Shown one piece after another: positions 45,721 to 54,897 of a DNA stretch of 64,000 nt. This DNA is from Meghimatium bilineatum. Lineage: Eukaryota; Mollusca; Gastropoda; Stylommatophora; Philomycidae. A program made the translations under genes and the position numbers. The stretch spans positions 20,635,589-20,699,588 of the forward strand of contig CM067304.1 of assembly GCA_034231615.1 (NCBI GenBank). The letters run 5' to 3'. Each line of letters opens with the position of its first letter. The stretch's first letter is position 1. The notes under the pieces are model-generated. The model saw only the letters and a list, made by a program, of their open reading frames with translations. It did no database searches and had not been told where the DNA came from.

Positions 45721-45821
45721 TCAATCATGTGAACTCAAATAGTATCGCAGAGAAAACACAGAAGAAATAAAGTATATCTCTCAGAGATGACTTCATTTTC
45801 AGGCAAGCAATCCTTATGTAA

Positions 45822-46104
45822 CATAACAGATTATATATACATGTAAGCCCTCTTTCTGTATAATATAACAGATTATATATACATGTAAGCCCTTTTTCTG
45901 TATAATATAACAGATTATATATACATGTAAGCCCTCTTTCTGTATAATATAACAGCTTATATATACATGTAAGAACTCTTTCTGTATAATATAACATATT
46001 ATATATACATGTAAGCCCTTTTTCTGTATAATATAACAGATTAGATATACATGTAAGCCCTTTTTCTGTATAATATAACAGATTATATATACATGTACGC
46101 CCAT
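45822..46104. repeat. 42-bp minisatellite, left block
   Basis: Units of 42 bp (TATAACAGATTATATATACA + TGTAAGCCCTTTTTCTGTA). Variant units (CAGCTTAT, AAGAACTC, CATATTAT, GATTAG) appear in a fixed order that is repeated in the right block at 46282-46515. Confidence 0.92.
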
Positions 46105-46281
46105 GTAAGTTAATGTTGTTAATGTTGTTGTTGTTGTTGTTGTTGTTGTTAATGTTGTTGTTGTTGTTGTTAATGTTGTTGTTGTTGTTGTTGTTAATGT
46201 TGTTGTTGTTAATGTTGTTGTTGTTGTTGTTGTTAATGTTGTTGTTGTTGTTGTTGTTCCAATAGTTTTTGTAATCTCTTC
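46105..46281 (-). repeat. Inverted copy of the LINE/microsatellite junction
   Basis: (GTT)n/TAATGTT on plus, followed by CCAATAGTTTTTGTAATCTC + TTCATT. This is the exact complement of 44992-45024 plus the adjacent ACA array. It sits between the two 42-bp minisatellite blocks. Confidence 0.93.
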
Positions 46282-46515
46282 ATTAATATAACAGATTATA
46301 TATACATGTAAGCCCTCTTTCTGTATAATATAACAGCTTATATATACATGTAAGAACTCTTTCTGTATAATATAACATATTATATATACATGTAAGCCCT
46401 TTTTCTGTATAATATAACAGATTAGATATACATGTAAGCCCTTTTTCTGTATAATATAACAGATTATATATACATGTAAGCCCTTTTTCTGTATAATATA
46501 ACAGATTATATATAC
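46282..46515. repeat. 42-bp minisatellite, right block
   Basis: Same unit and same variant order (CAGCTTAT, AAGAACTC, CATATTAT, GATTAG) as 45940-46080, so this block is a copy of part of the left block. Confidence 0.92.
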
Positions 46516-46544
46516 ATAACAGCCCTCTTTCTGTATCCTCTTTA

Positions 46545-47290
46545 TGTCCTCATGTACCTTTCAGTGTTGAGAGGAGAGTGAGTGTACGGTCTTTTGCCCT
46601 TCCATTTGCCTCTTTTGCTGTTATATTTCTGAGTGTTTCTAATACACTATATATTTACCTTTTACGATGGCATCCAATAGGTCGACTGTTTTCGTATCGT
46701 TTGTTAACGGTTTCTTGGTAATACTTTGCTCTTTCTGTCTGATTATGTGGCCGAACCATTTAACTTGTTTCGAAATATATTCTAATGTTGACGTGATCTG
46801 TAATTTTTTTCTTAGTTCTTGTTTCCTGATTTTTCTCTCAAGCTAACTCCAATCGTACGCCTTACACATTTCATTTCATTGGTGTTAATCTTATGAATTG
46901 TTCTAGAATCCAATGTCCAAGTTTGACACTGATAACACAGCTTTGGTAAAATAAAATGGTGTAGAATATCTCTTTCTTTGTCTCTATTGTTATATCTTTG
47001 TTTTGTAGTAAAGGTGTTAATTGACCGATGACCTGACAGGCCTTATTACACCTTGCATCTATTTCTGCTTCTTGTTTGTTGTCACATCTCCATGTGCTGC
47101 CAAGATATTTGAATTCACCAACTTGTTTTAGTTGTTTGTTGTTTATCTGGATTATCCAAATTGCTTGCCTGTTGTGTCTGTTATGCTTAGGTGGTCTTGC
47201 AGGTTTTTAATGCTTTTGTGGAATAAAACCCGGTCATCTGCAAAAAGCAGTTCATTTGTTTCATTAGAATTTGCTGTTTTGTTTTACAAC
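46545..47290 (-). pseudogene. Non-LTR RT fragment, thumb and C-terminal part
   Basis: On the minus strand the order is: FADD-region remnant (complement at 47235-47260), a LKQV-x-EFKYLGS-like site (about 47105-47140), the (K/R)IQCKTWTLD-like site, VKWFGHIIRQKE at about 46740-46760, and a GRPKD-like tail. Frames shift repeatedly. A 100-bp stretch around 47050-47150 is nearly identical to 47728-47830, so two overlapping copies of one family lie side by side. Confidence 0.7.
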
Positions 47291-47349
47291 ATAGTGCAAC
47301 AACAACATAGAGCAACATTACCTTACAAATTTCTCCGTTAATCTGAAAA

Positions 47350-47590
47350 ACCTTTGTTTTTTTTGTGTGATTGTCTTGTCAAAAGGTCTCTTCCAAGTGC
47401 CATTAAAAAAAAGTGTGCTCACAATAACCAAAGCAGTGGCCTTGGTAATTATACCTGTCAGAAGTAAGGGAAATAACCAAATTGTACATTTCAGTGGTAA
47501 GGGAAATAATTCAATTATACGTGTCAACAGTAAGGGAAATAACTCAATTATACATGTAAATAGGGAAATAACAAAATTATACATATCAAT
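47350..47590 (+). repeat. Dispersed repeat R7, copy 2, with local tandem units
   Basis: GTAAGGGAAATAACCAAATT, GTAAGGGAAATAATTCAATT and AAGGGAAATAACTCAATTAT form a short array of about 35-bp units. The left part matches 44465-44600. Confidence 0.7.
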
Positions 47591-47689
47591 AAGTCTCTAT
47601 CTATTGAGTACATTTCGCCACCTATCTGGTAACGGAGTTCTGAACTTCTAGTTAGGGTGTAAAGAATAGGACCATTATCATGTTTCCAT

Positions 47690-48250
47690 GTAAGTCGTTT
47701 GAGGCGACTAGGGGAATGTATTTACACCTTGCATCCATTTCTGCTTCTTGTTTGTTGTCACATCTCAATGTGCTGCCAAGATATTTGAATTCATCTACTT
47801 GTTTTAGTTGTTTGTTGTTTATCTGGATGTTGATGTTCTGCTTTTCTCTTGCAATATTCATTACTTCTGTTTTGTCTATGTTGATTTTCATTCCAAATTG
47901 CTTGCCTGTTGTGTCTGTTATGCTTAGGTGGTCTTGCATGTTTTTAATGCTGTTGTGAAATAAAACCTGATCATCTGCAAAAAGCAGCTCATTTGTTTCA
48001 TTAGAATTTGCTGTTTTGTTTATATGGTCCATGTATGTCATAAAAAGTAGTGGAAACAATCCCTGTTTTACCCCTGTACTAATCACATTCTTCTGTGTAG
48101 CCTGCTGCTGTTCTTACAGTGCAACTGCTATTGTTATAGAGACTTCTACAAACGTTAATTAAATGTTGGTGTAGTCCATAAATTTTTAATGTTTCCTATA
48201 GTGTTTATCTGTTTACTCGTTCAAATGCTTTCTCTTGATCTATGAAGGAT
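47690..48250 (-). pseudogene. Non-LTR RT fragment (palm to thumb)
   Basis: The minus strand encodes TGVKQGLFPLLFMTYMDHI, NELLFADDQVLFHNS with intact FADD, GMKINIDKTEVMNI, and KQLKQVDEFKYLGSTL. GVKQG-LFPLLF replaces GVRQGCVLSPLLF, so a few bases are lost in motif B. Upstream, up to 48250, FIDQEKAF-like text is visible in another frame. Truncated on both sides and frame-shifted. The homology to 17033-18595 is clear but they are not the same family. Confidence 0.85.
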
Positions 48251-48259
48251 ATGTATAAA

Positions 48260-48715
48260 TTGTTGTTGTGATAGTTTTCACGATGTTGAACAAAGTTTTC
48301 ACGATGATTTCAGATTTTCGCGCAATGATGAAGATGATGACCATGAAACAATTTCTCTGATCATTATAGTGTTGAAATTTAAAGATGTTGCTAAACAGAG
48401 TTTTCACAATGTTTATGAACACATTTTTCATAATGTTGTTGATTGCCAGTTTTTAAGATATTGATGAACGTAATTTTCAAGATAATAATGAATTATGTTT
48501 TTATAATGTTGATGTGTGAAGTTTTCACGATTTTAATGAATGAAGTTGTCACAATATTGATAAACGAAGTTTTCACAATGTTGAGGAACGAAGTTTTCAC
48601 AATGTTGATGAACGAAGTTTTCACAATGTTGATAAACGAAGTTTTAACTATATTGATTAACGAACTTTTCACGATTTTGATAAATGTTTTTTTTCACAAT
48701 TATGGTAAATGAAGC
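48260..48715. repeat. Degenerate 24-bp minisatellite
   Basis: Units around GATGAACGAAGTTTTCACAA + TGTT, best preserved at 48555-48660. Confidence 0.85.
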
Positions 48716-49417
48716 GTAAATAATAAGGTGAACCAACCCTAATTCACCTCACGTGTGAAACTTTGCCTATACAAGACCCATGCTCTCAGGTGAGAACGGA
48801 TTTATTATACGCACACAAATGGGACAATGAGCTGTCTAATTTCTTCTTAAATTACTTCCGAGAAGAGTAGCACGTAGTACGAAATGGAGACAGTATCAAC
48901 CCAAATACAACTCAAGTAAGACCTCGTACAAGATAAACATTGTCGACACAAGTCCAAATCAGTGTCTTCTGTTTCCAACCCGGAAATTATCACCCAGTTA
49001 TATGTTTTGGCCTCAAAAGTACAAGTACACATAAACCGTGCTGGCGAAGATCTTATACCCACGCCGGCCTACTCTCATATTGAAAAGCTGACACAGTCTA
49101 GGGAAACATCCAACCAAAGACTTGCAATCGCCCCCCTCCCAAAAACACAAGTCTAGTCTTACATTGTTAAACTTAAACGGTAGCATAGCGTACTTCACAG
49201 TCCCCGGCGGGAATCACCCAAAATTTTGTGTTGGATATTGAAAAGAGAACACAAACAACACGTAAACTCTAAACACTTTTAAAGATAAACAAATGTTGCC
49301 TATATACGAAAACGGCAATAAGTGCATAGTTTTTTATTTTCATCTGTCTGTGTTATTGAGATATCAAATAAGCAAGCATTTCAATAAGATCTTCACTAAC
49401 ATGACAGACAAACGAAC
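48716..49417. other. Serpin intron sequence with repeat scrap
   Basis: GTACTTCACAGTCCCCGGCG + GGAATCAC at 49191-49218 also occurs at 36528-36556, a shared mobile-element end. No coding exon was found, although the missing NAxYFKG-type serpin exon should lie between here and 41943. Confidence 0.45.
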
Positions 49418-49634
49418 CATTCCCAATAAAATCTTGTATCTGGTTATTAGTCTTCGTGGCAATAAAGTCATTGATAGGTTTCTCTGGCCCTCCTTGTGAC
49501 GTGAAATCCAATGTTGCAACATCACTAACATAGTTTTCACGTGCTTCCTTGATAAAGTAATATTCGATGCGAAATTTAGGATTTATGTTTAGAGCGCTTG
49601 CCGTGTATAATGCGAGATCACGGACATCGTTTAG
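49418..49634 (-). CDS. Serpin exon, helix D/E region
   Basis: 217 bp on the minus strand with a good acceptor (ATATCTCCTCAG, 49635-49646). It encodes LNDVRDLALYTASALNINPK, FRIEYYFIKEARENYVSDV and ATLDFTSQGGPEKPINDFIA, then TKTNNQIQDFIGN. This matches the serpin pattern ANxLxxxxxFxxxxxFxxxxxxYYxAxxxxxDF...INxWVxxxTxxKIxDLI. The donor is at a weak GTTCGT, ending in phase 1, and is the least certain point. It starts in phase 0, matching the phase 0 donor of 61827-61950. No stops or frame breaks. Confidence 0.82.
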
Positions 49635-49977
49635 CTGAGGAGATATTTGGAAAAATACGGTAATAAAATGATTAAAACATACAAGAAGGCGTGCTTACTA
49701 GAACCATCAAAAACTTTCAATCTAGCATATTTGGGACTTCCGGTAGTGACGTCCGTTGATGGAGGGTGTTTCTCTAATCAATTCTGGGTCATTCCGTCGA
49801 TCTTTGGATTAATCAACTAACGTCGTAAAATCCAGACCGATTTGTGTAACAGTTCATTCCATTTTTTTAAAAATTCAAACGAATTATTTTGTGACAAACT
49901 GTGTATTACCAATCAATATCCATACTATTCAAGATCTGCACAGAATAACTTTGAATATACAGAATTTGAGAGATCTT
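49635..49977. other. Serpin intron sequence
   Basis: No recognised signal. Confidence 0.5.
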
Positions 49978-50165
49978 CTTCTTCTTCAGCGTTCATTCTC
50001 AAACTCCTGCCGGATCTCTATTGCAGTAGGACAATGGCCCTATTAGATTTCCAGCAGGATATAGTCCAGAGAATGGAAATGCGGTGTGTCGCCGTTTTAT
50101 TTGCGTCAATGGCCCGACACATCCGTCTTCGGCGGAGAGAGATCTGACCTCTGCCCTATGCGCTA
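49978..50165 (-). repeat. R1s short variant, well preserved
   Basis: CTTCTTCTTCAGCGTTCATT, AGTAGGACAATGGCCCTATT, CAGCAGGATATAGTCCAGAG and GCCCGACACATCCGTCTTCG define the R1s consensus landmarks. A short (AATG)n follows at 50190-50208. Confidence 0.7.
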
Positions 50166-50208
50166 ACTTCAGCGAAAAAAGGAAAATGAATGAATGAATG
50201 AATGAATA

Positions 50209-50425
50209 TTTTGGACATTTATAGAAAGACACAATAGTTTAGATAGATTAATCAGAGGTGGGAGATGTTTCAGGAAAAAGATCAGAAGATAGACCAAGAC
50301 ACGATGGATGCATCATGTTGATGTTCTCAATATGACACTCAATGTAACTGGACAGCTTGCGCAGATCCGAGAAGCTTACAGAATGGCAGGGAAGACAAAT
50401 CCTCTTTGAAGAACACGTCGCATAG
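50209..50425 (+). pseudogene. LINE C-terminal fragment
   Basis: TTTTGGACATTTATAGAAAG and AGATTAATCAGAGG-GGGAGATG match the (F/W)GH-x-x-R and RLI-x-G tail of 13340-13450. Then LNMTLNVTGQLAQIREAYRM ends at a stop. Confidence 0.7.
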
Positions 50426-50587
50426 ATGATGAATATAATATATTCAGTAATTAATTATATAAATATTCCACAGAAGTCAGATGTATCGGACCATTGGCGC
50501 TGTACAACGGCGATGCAACGCACTCTTAGGACAATATCCTGTTGGAAATCTAGTAGTACCATTGTCTTTGCTACAAGAAAAATTCGT

Positions 50588-50880
50588 TATTACATATGGG
50601 AGAGAGGTGCTCGCACACTCAGTATTACATATGCGAGGAGGTGCTCGCCCACTCAGTATTACATATGCGAGGAGGTGCTCGCCCACTCAGTATTACATAT
50701 GGGAGGCAGGTGCTCGTACACTCAGTATTACATAATGGAAGGTGCTCTCACACTTGGGATTCCATATGGGCGGTGTTCGCAAACTCAGTATTACATATGG
50801 AAGGTGCTCGCATGCTTAGTATTACATATGGGAGGCAGGTGCTCGCACACTCGATATTACATCTGAGAGGTTCTTGTCCT
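50588..50880. repeat. About 34-bp minisatellite
   Basis: Eight or so units of GGTGCTCGCACACTCAGTAT + TACATATGGGAG, with length variants. Confidence 0.88.
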
Positions 50881-51159
50881 CTTGAAAAGATTGAAAACCC
50901 ATGATAAACAGTGATGGCACATTTAGCATTCCAAGTTACATATGACTCTAGCGCAAAATTACAAATGGACAATGTCTGCTGGCCTGCATCTCGCTTGAAC
51001 ATCCATGAGGATTATTTAATAGAAGACAAAAGTAAACACAAAACGAGACACAATACGCAGTGACAATAATTTGCACAGGTGGCAGGTTGTCAGCATATCC
51101 CCCATCATTCATTAGTCTCTCTTTCCATCTATGTATACGCTGTGGTCCATGTTTCATTG
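50881..51159. other. Spacer
   Basis: No recognised signal. Confidence 0.4.
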
Positions 51160-51440
51160 CGAAGTCATGGGTGGAAGAGTTCTCTGGAAATGGCCTTCTT
51201 GTGCGCTATTTGTGAGCTTGTTCCTGTAGTTTCTCTGATTTCTGTGATCTATCTTTTACATTGTCTGTCTCTGACGTTATAGTCGTGATGTCTATGTTGC
51301 ATGGCCATCTGTGGCATTTTGTCTGTGGTAGTCTGGAAGTGAGTGAAAACCACTTGATCTGTAGTCTTTTGATATGTTTCAATACTGATATTGTTTTATT
51401 TATCTGTATGATGTTATCGTTATTCACATCCTAAAACATG
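51160..51440 (-). pseudogene. 3' fragment of the 17-18.6 kb LINE family
   Basis: The minus strand encodes NNDNIIQINKTISVLKHIKR then LQIKWFSLTSRLPQTKCH, aligning with RNDNIRQITKTIPVLEHIKR-RQIKWFSHASRL of the 17033-18595 ORF. Frame-broken towards the end. Confidence 0.88.
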
Positions 51441-51870
51441 GAAAGCAGACAGCGACCTTCTTCTTTGCACCTTGAAATAAAAGTCCCGGCCACGGTTGCC
51501 ATACGAGGGATTGTTTCTATAACATAAACATGACCGCACAAAACAATTTCCAAAAGAAATTTCAGAGTGTATTTCATTGACTGAAAGGAGTCTACTCGTT
51601 CAGAATCGTAATCTGTTTATATCGGCCGTAAATAAGGCTAATTTCTAGAAATTACATGTCACGTGAATGAGAAATATTTGGAAAAGGTGTAGAGGATTGA
51701 CCGTTGTACTCGGGTTACCCAATTTATACTGCGTCCCTTTTACTGGAATAGCACGCCATCTGCCGAGAGTACCACTCAAAGCACGTAACTCTGTAGCGTC
51801 ATGGGGGTAATCCTCAGAGATCGTGGATACAATTGTAATTAACAAAAATATGCGATAGATACCATGATGA
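51441..51870. other. Intron sequence with R4, copy 3
   Basis: 51715-51835 matches R4 (CCATCTGCCGAGAGTACCAC, AAGCACGTAACTCTGTAGCG). The rest has no signal. Confidence 0.5.
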
Positions 51871-51871
51871 A

Positions 51872-51984
51872 TTAATCATGCTACTTATTTAACCACTTAA
51901 TGAACTAATTAATCAACTACTTAATGAACCACTTCACGCATGTGGTTGCGTCTGTGGGTCTCACCAATGGCCCACTAGACATAC
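51872..51984 (+). repeat. Left flank of LTR element: 12-bp array scrap plus R2 head
   Basis: 51891-51937 (AACCACTTAATGAACTAATT + AATCAACTACTTAATGAACC) is almost the same as 59553-59598. It is followed by GTTGCGTCTGTGGGTCTCAC, the R2 head, which continues on the other side of the LTR element at 58973. The LTR element therefore landed inside R2. The TSD ATAC is at 51981-51984. Confidence 0.9.
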
Positions 51985-53308
51985 TGTGATAGTATCTGGT
52001 TGCAGAACCCTTCACAGGCAGGGGGTTTCACAGTAAGAAGTGAGAACCCTTCACGGTTAGCAAGAGATGAACTGGGGAAATGCAACACATCGAATGTTTT
52101 GCTCCTGTGAAAATGTTGATACAGATACCTTAAATTGCAGACGAGTTGTCGCGCAGATGTCAGACAGAAAGTCTGAGACAAGCTTACACGGTTGGCCCAA
52201 GGGCAAAAGTAATTATCAGAAAGATGCATCCACGCACTCGATCGCAGGTGGCAGACGACGCCATTACACCACACCCCAGAAAGGACAATGAGATGTTTGG
52301 ACTAGGTTCAGACAAGAGTCTACAAACTCACACAGTCCGTCTGAACTCGCGAATACTTGAAACGACCAGACAATGGAAGATGGAAGTAGCAAGAGTATTA
52401 AGTGCGTAACGCCAAGGGCATAGCCTCCGACCAGAGAGGGACATCAAACGTTACGCATGTTTTAATAAACGCGTACAGGAGTTGACAGGTGATAATGTAG
52501 AGGCGGAGTCAGAAGCAGTGACGTGCGGACGAGAAGAGAGTGGATAGGTGGGGAGTATACGAGGGGTGTGGTTGAGGGCCTCACGGGCAGACAGAAAACC
52601 AGAGCCCCGAGTCGGTCACAGCAGAGAGTGTCCCACGGAGTCCCAGCATCAGTCGACAGGATCACACAGAGTCCCCGGGACGTGTGTGGAGAGAGTTAGT
52701 ACTTGTCTCACAGGAGACAAGTCCCTTGTTGACTTCAACAACTGGAAACAAAGTTAGTTGACCAAAAAAAGTGAGATTAGTAGTAGATTAATGAGATGGT
52801 CTAGAATCTCATTAAGCTTATACCACGACGTGCGCCAAATTCCTGGATGTGCTAGGATAGTTGTGAAACCCTTAGCATTTCGTATTGGTGAAGTATCATA
52901 GAGATAAATAGTAGAATAATGAGATAGTCTATAATCTCATTAAGCTCATGTTATAACGTGTGCCCTTAACGGAAGTGCTAGAGCAGTTTATGAATATCTC
53001 GACATTGTACATTTTATATTGATGATATATTATACGTCTCGGATATATCAATTACTCTAGAGTTTAATATTGATTTGTGTCATTGGTTTGAAATTATATT
53101 AAACGACATTCTGATTATGTAATAAGAAGTGCCTCTGTGTTCATTGGTAAGCACTTATTAAAACCAAGAAGAGATCTACGTTAGCAGTCATTGTTGATCA
53201 AACATAGAACCCAGGGTTCGGAACGCAAAACTAATAATAATAATGCTGTTCCTCTTCACCAAAGTAATATACAGTAACAACTCCTTCTGAAAAGAATATA
53301 CTGTTACA
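51985..53308 (+). repeat. 5' LTR
   Basis: 1324 bp, TG...CA. Near-identical to the 3' LTR over most of its length, with scattered single-base differences (e.g. CAGTCGACAG versus CATTCGACAG; one C more in GAAACCCTTAGC). The last roughly 55 bp before TACTGTTACA differ clearly between the LTRs. An AATAAA is at 52464-52469. Frames inside are not conserved genes. Confidence 0.95.
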
Positions 53309-53417
53309 CTGTTGCAAGTGACCAAGGATCACTGGGTTCGACAATTCACAACGCAGAGTACTGGCCACAACACGATCGACGGTGAACACAAGATTTTTCA
53401 GAATATTCGCAGCGATG

Positions 53418-53793
53418 TAAAACATTGTGTTAGTACTAGTAGAAATTCGAAATCGAAAGACAGGAAGATTCACACGAGTGAGTAGGATGACCTTTGACAT
53501 TTTTGCAAGAACAATCAAATGTGTATCAAGTTTTAAAACATTGTGTTAGTACTAGTAGAAATTCGAAATCGAAAGACAGGAAGATTCACACGAGTGAGTA
53601 GGATGACCTTTGACATTTTTTACGAGAACAATCAATTGTGTATCAAGTTTTAAAACATTGTGTTAGTACTAGTAGAAATTCGAAATCGAAAGACAGGAAG
53701 ATTCACACGAGTGAGTAGGATGACCTTTGACATTTTTATTTACGAGAACAATCAATTGTGTATCAAGTGTTAAAACATTGTGTTAGTATTAGT
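53418..53793 (+). repeat. Leader tandem repeat, about 117 bp x 3.2
   Basis: Copies start at 53418, 53534, 53651 and (partial) 53771, each with TAAAACATTGTGTTAGTACT and AGGAAGATTCACACGAGTGA. It sits in the untranslated leader between the 5' LTR and gag, where packaging and primer signals normally lie. Confidence 0.92.
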
Positions 53794-54046
53794 ATTGGTA
53801 TTATGTATTTTAATTGCTTCTTCTCTCATTCTCCTTATAATTGTGTTTAAGACATACATGTATCTGTTGCAGAATTAAGTACGTTAGAAAATAGTAACCG
53901 ACCCCATGTCTATAGTCAGTTAAATACGCACTTGCTTCCACAGGCTTGATAGAGATTGTATTAAGCATAGGAACCTGATAAAACGAGATAGATTTGTTTA
54001 AAATCGACTAAGCACAAGCAGTATTACGTTGTATGCTTAAAAACAA

Positions 54047-54897
54047 ATGGAACAAAAGATGGAAGATAGCTCAAAATCGGAAATCAACCACACAGAAACA
54101 GAAAGAGGTTCGATACGGGATCTATGGGAAACCTTGAGGTATCAGGGAGCGGCTACGGCCATCGCACCGTTCGCAGGAGAAGAGCACCGTTTCAAAGATT
54201 GGATAGGCGAGATTGAAAAATATGCATTTGTGACAAAAGCCAATGATGACGCAAAACAAAGCATAGCGCTACAAGCAAGCCGTGGATTAGTTGCTGATGT
54301 AATCCTTAAAAGGTTAGCAAGAACTCCGACGGAATCTTGGAAGGAACTACGAGCAGAGTTAGAAAGGAGGTATGCCGGCCTCACAGGGGAGCATTATGCG
54401 CTGACAAAATTAGCCAAAAACCGGATGAATCAATAGAGGCATTCGGAGATAGGCTTACCAATGTGGCCGAAGAAGCGTTCCCAAATGAAATGGGAGAAAA
54501 AGGGGTGGGCAAACAGCTGCTACACTATTTCATAGATGGATTGAAGCCAGGAGGAATAAGACGCCACGTATTAGAGGCAGAGCCGACAACGTTAGAAAAG
54601 GCCATCCAGATAGCGACAAGAAAAGAACGCACCACAAGGTGGGTCGAATATAACATGGGGTCGGAGAGACAAGAGAGGAACCAAATCACCCCAGCTGAAG
54701 TCGACAGAGGTAGAGATGAGGACCACCGGGGCCGGATACGAGAACACAGAACCGAGAGGTTAGATGAAACAGAGTTCAGAAGAAGTGGCAGGACCCAGGA
54801 GCGTAGACAATACGCTCAGCCAGAAACAAGACGGCATGAGGAGACAGGACACCCAACGGCCTGGACGTCGGGAAACGGACGTACCGCTCGGATATAG
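54047..54897 (+). pseudogene. gag of the LTR element, one frame break
   Basis: Structural protein that would form the particle. It starts at ATG 54047. The first frame (54047-54436) contains FKDWIGEIEKYAFVTKA and ESWKELRAELERRY, typical of a Ty3-type capsid. The homologous continuation (QKPDESIEAFGDRL, LLHYFIDGLKPGGIRRH) is in the -1 frame, open to a TAG at 54895-54897. The switch lies within 54390-54436, near an A4 and an A5 run, so a 1-nt indel is the likeliest cause. The C-terminus is rich in R, E and D, and no CCHC zinc knuckle is seen. The end overlaps the next ORF and carries the slippery site at 54870. Confidence 0.85.

Noticed and set aside
53309..53340. Primer binding site of the LTR element
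   Set aside because: No TGG-type 18-nt match to a tRNA 3' end is evident directly after the 5' LTR; a T-arm-like GGGTTCGAC is present but too weak to call.
54415..54421. C AAA AAC in the gag frame as a second programmed frameshift site
   Set aside because: The heptamer lacks the X XXY YYZ identity (C instead of A at first position), it lies in the middle of the capsid region, and no downstream structure is evident. A 1-nt indel is simpler.
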